From the NCBI GenBank assembly GCA_026770585.1, contig MU646725.1:10612-23998 (forward strand): DNA of 13,387 nt. The letters run 5' to 3'. Positions 10,458 through 13,387 of the stretch are shown here, piece after piece. Each line of letters begins with the position of its first letter. Within the stretch, counting starts at the first letter, position 1. Below the pieces are notes generated by a model. That model saw only the letters and a program-made list of their open reading frames with translations. It was not told the DNA's origin and ran no database searches. This stretch comes from Baffinella frigidus. Its lineage: Eukaryota > Cryptophyceae > Cryptomonadales > Baffinellaceae. Position numbers and translations under genes: made by a program.

Positions 10458-12532
10458 CTGCCATGCGCCAGTGATGACGTTAGCGAGAGATGCCCACACA
10501 CCCGCATGCAACCAAAATAAATGGGACGTGCCACGTGAAGAGCGCCACTGAGGGCGTTAGCGAGAGAGAGAGATGCCCACACACCCTCTTGCAGCAAAAA
10601 AAAATGGTACAGCATGTCCTGTCCGTGTTTGGTGTTTGGGTTTGGTGTTTGGTGTTTGGTGTGTGGGCTTGGGATTTGGGGGTGGGGGTTTGTGCCACGT
10701 GAAGAGCGCCACTGAGGGAGTTAGCGCCAGGTAGACCACCATGCTCGCATGCAACACTATGCATGGTACGTGCCACGTGCGGTGCGCCACAGAGGGGGTT
10801 ACAGGGGTACCTCGCTCATAAGAAAGTGCCACCCCCCTAGGACCCTACAGTATGCCTAGGGCCGTATGGTGGTCCTAGAGGGGGGGGCAGTTTCTTATGA
10901 GCGAGGTACCCCTGCAGCGAGAGAGATGCCGACACGCCCACATTCATCTCCACAAAAGTATTAACTAATTGCTATTGGCACAACGAAATTTACTACACAA
11001 ATGCTTTACTATTACTTTTATGAGCAGATCGTGTCGTAATTTTCGTTGTGCCCAAAAGCAATTAATTAATACTTCTATGGAGATTAACATGCGACACAGC
11101 CCATGGTATGTGCCGTCGCACGCAGGGGCCTCTACTTAGCAGGCGCCGAGTTCCTTTCCCCCCGGAAATTCGGGAGGAAATCCGTTTGAATCTAACCCTC
11201 AAGTGACCAGTAGGCTCACACGCCCTACCGTAGGGCCCTAGGACCAGCCTAGGCGAGTAGGCTCATATGCCCTACCGTAGGGCCCTAGGACCTGCCTAGG
11301 ACCTGTCGGAGGTCAATTTTGAGTCCCCTCGCCACTTGAGGGATATCCCTCAAGTGACCAGTAGGCGCACACGCCCTACCGCAGCGCCCTAGGACCTGCC
11401 TAGGGCGAGTTCGGGAGAATATTCGCCCTATGGGCACTTGAGGGATATGATGGGATCCACACCGGGGGTACCGGGGTCGTCCGACGGTTCAGGGTTTAGG
11501 TTTGAGGGTTTGGGGTTGAGGGTTGAGGGTGGAGGGGGTTACCCGGGGTTTCTGCAGCGAGGGCAGCGAGGGCTCCCCTCGCTACCCGGGGGGCAGCGAG
11601 GGCAGAAACTCCCCTCGCTACCCGGTTGCAGCGAGGGCAGAAACCCCGGGTAGCGAGGGGAGAGGGTGGAGGGGGTTACCTTATCTGCCCTCGCAGCGAG
11701 GGGAGATGCAAGGGCCGGTTGCATCTCGCGGCGCGCGTAGAGGGAGTTCCCCACCGCCACCGGGTGCGTGCTGATCATCATGAGTATTTTATAGTAGGTT
11801 TAGCAGGGCTTTCCTGATAGTAGGTTTAGCAGGGCTTTCCCGAATTTTGCATAATTTTAGCGGGGCTTTTCCTAGGAAAAGCCATTCTAATGGTGTTGAC
11901 CTAGAACTCAGTAGGGTATGGTATGGATATGGGGGGGGTTACCGGGGGCGTCGGCGGTTCAGGGTGTAGGGTGCAGGGTTCAGAGTGGAGGGTTCAAGGT
12001 TTAGGGTGTGGGGTGTAGGGTGTAGGGTGTAGGGTGTAGGGTGTAGGGTGTAGGGTGTAGGGTTCAAGGTTCAGGGTTTAGGGTTTAGGGTTGAGGGTTT
12101 AGGGTGTAGGGTGTAGGGTGTAGGGTTCAAGGTTCAGGGTTTAGGGTTTAGGGTTTAGGGTTTAGGGTGTAGGGTTTAGGGTTCAAGGTTCAGGGTTTCG
12201 GGTTTAGGGTGTAGGGTTTAGGGTTCAAGGTTCAGGGTTTAGGGTTTAGGGTTTAGGGTGTAGGGTTTAGGGTTCAAGGTTCAGGGTTTAGGGTTTAGGG
12301 TTTAGGGGTATGGTATGGATATGGAGGGGCGCGGACCAGGGGCGTCGGCGGTGCAGGGTTTAGGGTTTAGGGGTTGGGGTTTAGGGTTTAGGGTTTAGGG
12401 TTTAGGGTGTAGGGTTTAGGGTGTAGGGTGTAGGGATTACCTGGATTTTCTGCGGCGAGGGCCTGTTGCATCTCGCGGCGCGCGTAGAAGGAGATCCCCA
12501 CCGTCACGATGATCGACGCCACCAGCCCACAC
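10339..12532 (-). CDS. 3' part of a minus-strand membrane-protein gene (last two exons)
   Basis: Exon 12532-12441 and exon 10457-10339 join in phase and encode a C-terminus: a transmembrane segment CGLVASIIVTVGISFYARRE, then MQQALAAENPG, DEQAAPLSDADAAPVQNGSN, an Ala/Pro-rich tail and a stop. A hydrophobic helix followed by ARR and an acidic, disordered tail resembles the C-terminal end of TVP38/TMEM64 (VTT/SNARE-associated) proteins, but this is resemblance only; the diagnostic upstream domain lies off the right edge. The intron is 1983 bases (10458-12440), full of repeats. Alternatively an ATG at 10464 in a different splice scheme would start an N-terminus (MAGDEQAAP). I prefer the splice because phase, GT-AG sites and protein logic agree. 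Confidence 0.55.
10622..10694. repeat. G/T-rich GTTTGGT tract
   Basis: Repeats of GTGTTTGG/GGTTTGG ending in GGGGGTGGGGGTTTGTG. It may be a strongly diverged telomere-like array (C/A-rich in the minus sense). Confidence 0.6.
10802..10914. mobile_element. Family A element, copy 10
   Basis: Ends CAGGGGTACCTCGCTCATAA and its inverse. It splits GTTAGCGAGAG of a tandem unit into GTTA and CAGCGAGAG, as expected for a TA duplication with one later T-to-C change. Confidence 0.9.
10946..11084. mobile_element. Family F inverted-repeat element
   Basis: AT-rich, about 139 bp. The arms begin ATCTCCA...AAGTATTAA and run to GGCACAACGAAATTTACTAC, with an inverse right arm. The inner arm motif GAAAATTAC...ACAC is shared with family E although the outer ends differ. 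Confidence 0.85.
11193..11346. mobile_element. Family C element, copy 4, with internal duplication
   Basis: Starts TAACCCTCAAGTGACC and ends CCACTTGAGGGATA. The arm GAGTAGGCTCA plus CCCTACCGTAGGGCCCTAGG occurs twice, so the copy is longer than other C elements. Confidence 0.8.
11344..11447. mobile_element. Family C element, copy 5
   Basis: Directly abuts copy 4, sharing the junction GGGATATCCCTC. Ends TATCCCTCAAGTGACC and GGCACTTGAGGGATA. The core CCCTAGGACCTGCCTAGG is inverted relative to copies 1-3. Confidence 0.82.
11487..11540 (+). repeat. Short telomere-like tract
   Basis: TTCAGGG, TTTAGG, TTGAGGG and TTTGGGG units. It is preceded by CCGGGGTCGTCCGACGG, which has close relatives before the arrays at 11956 and 12353. 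Confidence 0.75.
11545..11790 (-). pseudogene. Rearranged copy of the transmembrane exon
   Basis: The minus strand reads VAVGNSLYARREMQPALA, clearly related to VTVGISFYARREMQQALA of the exon at 12441. The part before it is diverged (a GATGATCAG could be an acceptor). After GCAACCGGCCCTTGCATCTC the sequence folds back on itself and is expanded by inverted blocks of CCCCTCGCTACCCGG and GCAGCGAGGGCAGAAAC. Two donor-like GTAACCCCCTCCACCCT sites follow. Probably a decayed duplicate inside the last intron; an alternative exon is possible, but the main donor leaves a different phase. Confidence 0.6.
11790..11875 (+). repeat. Three tandem units of about 27-36 bp
   Basis: TAGTAGGTTTAGCAGGGCTT plus TCC occurs twice; a diverged third unit TTTTAGCGGGGCTTTTCC follows. 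Confidence 0.8.
11956..12307 (+). repeat. Large telomere-like array
   Basis: About 350 bases of TTTAGGG, TGTAGGG, TTCAGGG and TTGAGGG units. Higher-order blocks recur, ending TTCAAGGTTCAGGGTTTAGG, so the array grew partly by duplication of multi-unit blocks. Lies in the last intron of the minus-strand gene, whose sense strand is C-rich. Confidence 0.95.
12353..12436 (+). repeat. Telomere-like array next to the donor of the transmembrane exon
   Basis: TTTAGGG and TGTAGGG units end four bases before the GATTAC that is the donor (GTAATC) on the minus strand. Confidence 0.93.
12441..12532 (-). CDS. Exon encoding a transmembrane helix
   Basis: Acceptor CCCGAACAG, then 92 bases (one base, 30 codons, one base) encoding CGLVASIIVTVGISFYARRE and MQQALAAENP; donor GTAATC directly followed by CCCTACA-type repeat. 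It is the only one of seven related acceptor-plus-start copies to continue into the ARREMQQAL segment with a donor. Confidence 0.6.
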
Positions 12533-12570
12533 CTGTTCGGGACCAGGGTCAGGGGTTGGGAAGCCGCCGA

Positions 12571-12607
12571 CCCAACTGTCACGATGATCCACGCCACCAG
12601 CCCGCAC
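12571..12607 (-). pseudogene. Decoy exon start b
   Basis: Reads CGLVAWIIVTVG in the phase of the true exon, then leaves the alignment. There is no stop before the true exon, so unspliced reading continues into CGLVASII. Confidence 0.75.
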
Positions 12608-12660
12608 CTGCGAGTACACATGTAAGAGGGTAGACTCCCGACGGTTTCAAAGGCCGATTT

Positions 12661-12713
12661 GTGTGGAGAAGGATATCCCCACTGTTACGATGATCCACGC
12701 GGCCAGCCCGCAC
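12661..12713 (-). pseudogene. Decoy exon start c
   Basis: Acceptor CCCGAACAG as in the true exon; reads CGLAAWIIVTVGISFS, diverges at the point where the true exon has Tyr-Ala-Arg-Arg, and meets TGA shortly after. Confidence 0.78.
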
Positions 12714-12845
12714 CTGTTCGGGATCAGGGTTTAGGGTTAGGGGTTAGGAAGCCGCTGAATCGATGATATCGTCCAGAGAGCCCGCACCTGCGAGTACACA
12801 TGTAAGAGGGTAGACGCCTAAGTTTTCAAAGGTCGATTTGTGTAT

Positions 12846-12894
12846 GGAGAAGGATATCCCCACTGTTACGATGCTCGATGCGGCCAGCCCGCAC
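12846..12894 (-). pseudogene. Decoy exon start d
   Basis: Acceptor CCCTAACAG; reads CGLAASSIVTVGISFS and then a diverged tail shared with decoy c, including CTCTTACATGTGTACTCGCA. Confidence 0.78.
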
Positions 12895-12900
12895 CTGTTA

Positions 12901-12960
12901 GGGATCAGGGTTAGGGTTAGGGTTAGGGGTTAGGGGTTAGGGGTTGGGGGTTAGGAGTTA
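12901..12960 (+). repeat. Telomere-like tract with TTAGGG units
   Basis: GGGTTAGGGTTAGGGTTAGG followed by GGGTTAG units. This six-base form differs from the seven-base TTTAGGG of neighbouring tracts. Confidence 0.85.
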
Positions 12961-12993
12961 GTCAGCCGCTGAATCGAGAAGGAGATCCCCGTA

Positions 12994-13043
12994 TGGAGAA
13001 GGAGATCCCAACTGTCACGATGATCGACGCCACCAGCCCACAC
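12994..13043 (-). pseudogene. Decoy exon start e
   Basis: Acceptor CCCCTACCAG; reads CGLVASIIVTVGISFS, identical in protein to the true exon over 15 residues, then repeats GGGATCTCCTTCT and stops at TGA. Confidence 0.8.
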
Positions 13044-13053
13044 CTGGTAGGGG

Positions 13054-13137
13054 TTAAGAGTTTCGGGGTTAGGGTTTGGGGTTTAGGGTTTAGGGTTTAG
13101 GGTTTAGGGTTTAGGGTTTAGGGTTTAGGGTTTAGCG
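13054..13137 (+). repeat. Telomere-like tract with seven perfect TTTAGGG units
   Basis: Diverged at the left, then seven perfect TTTAGGG units (13082-13130). It is the least degenerate array in the window. Confidence 0.95.
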
Positions 13138-13286
13138 GGTGGGAAGCCGCCGAATCGATGATATCGTCCAGAGAGCCCACACCTGCGAGTACACATTTCA
13201 TAGGGTAGACTCCGAAGTGGACTTCCGTCGTCCGATTGGTACGGAGAAGTTGCCCTGTTCCTGGTACAAATCAGACGCCGGAAGCA

Positions 13287-13299
13287 ATATATATGTATG

Positions 13300-13387
<88 letters not shown>
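13287..13387. repeat. TA microsatellite running to the right edge
   Basis: After ATATATATGTATGTATATAT a pure (TA)n tract of about 80 bases continues to the window end. It may mark an assembly edge. Confidence 0.97.

Larger units (their letters stand above)
10472..11125 (-). repeat. Four diverged tandem units with CACGTG, partly filled by insertions
   Basis: A unit of about 78 bp recurs from about 10472, 10543, 10708 and 10785. Shared words are GCCACTGAGGG, GTTAGCGAGAGAGATGCC, CATGCAA and GTGCCACGTG. Unit 2 is enlarged by the G/T-rich tract at 10622-10694, and unit 4 by a family A and a family F element. In the minus sense each unit carries a CTAAC and CCCTCAG, which looks like a 3' splice site. 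Confidence 0.72.
12541..13182 (-). repeat. Cluster of six partial copies of an acceptor plus exon start
   Basis: On the minus strand AG followed by GTG(C/T)GGGCT occurs at 13182, 13043, 12894, 12787, 12713 and 12607, before the true copy at 12532. Three of the six (13182, 12787, 12607) share the acceptor GTGTACTCGCAG. Copies at 13182 and 12787 turn after nine bases into CTCTGGACGATATCATCG; the other four continue like the true exon. Telomere-like tracts sit between them. Confidence 0.85.

Noticed and set aside
421-10914. Regularly recurring repeats as a CRISPR array
   Set aside because: Copies are inverted-repeat elements with irregular spacing, TA flanks and internal palindromes, with no short direct repeats and spacers.
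11956-13137. A true chromosome end
   Set aside because: The telomere-like tracts are short, degenerate, interrupted by exon copies and followed by unique sequence and a TA tract, so they are interstitial.

Overview
This window looks like nuclear DNA of a eukaryotic microalga or other protist. The genes are split by GT-AG introns, exons are GC-rich, microsatellites and small inverted-repeat elements are dense, and there are many interstitial arrays of the plant/alga-type telomere repeat TTTAGGG with variants. No bacterial operon, Shine-Dalgarno site or tRNA/rRNA is visible. Cryptophyte, dinoflagellate, haptophyte or pelagophyte origin cannot be separated from this sequence alone.

Layout. Positions 1-3460 are mostly repeats: palindromic elements of three families (A, B, C), a GA microsatellite and a 180-bp tandem repeat. 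Among them are a minus-strand start fragment running off the left edge, a possible plus-strand Cys-rich exon (1060-1140), and two candidate minus-strand exons (2735-2803, 2378-2428). Positions 3465-9041 hold the clear gene of the window, which I reconstructed as nine exons joined in one open frame of 621 codons. It encodes a membrane-anchored collagen-like protein: an N-terminal signal-anchor, about 55 Gly-X-Y triplets, then three copies of a Cys/Trp-rich module I cannot name. Positions 9042-10338 are a convergent intergenic stretch packed with inverted-repeat elements. Positions 10339-12532 hold the 3' end of a minus-strand gene: a transmembrane exon (12532-12441) spliced over about 2 kb of repeats to a tail exon (10457-10339). 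Its 5' part lies off the right edge. Positions 12541-13387 contain repeated partial copies of that transmembrane exon's splice acceptor and start, mixed with telomere-like arrays, ending in a long TA microsatellite.

The most interesting pattern is shared by both genes. Several introns contain extra copies of the 3' splice site plus the first 20-60 bases of the next exon, placed upstream of the real exon. The copies keep the splice phase and most run into a stop codon soon after. One intron (8597-8978) is almost pure telomere-like repeat flanked by near-identical 15-base sequences containing AGGT. Together with a filled/empty pair for an inverted-repeat element with TA target duplications, the window looks like a region where introns are being made and enlarged by tandem duplication, telomere-repeat insertion and small DNA elements. 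This is inference; RNA data and relatives' genomes would settle it.
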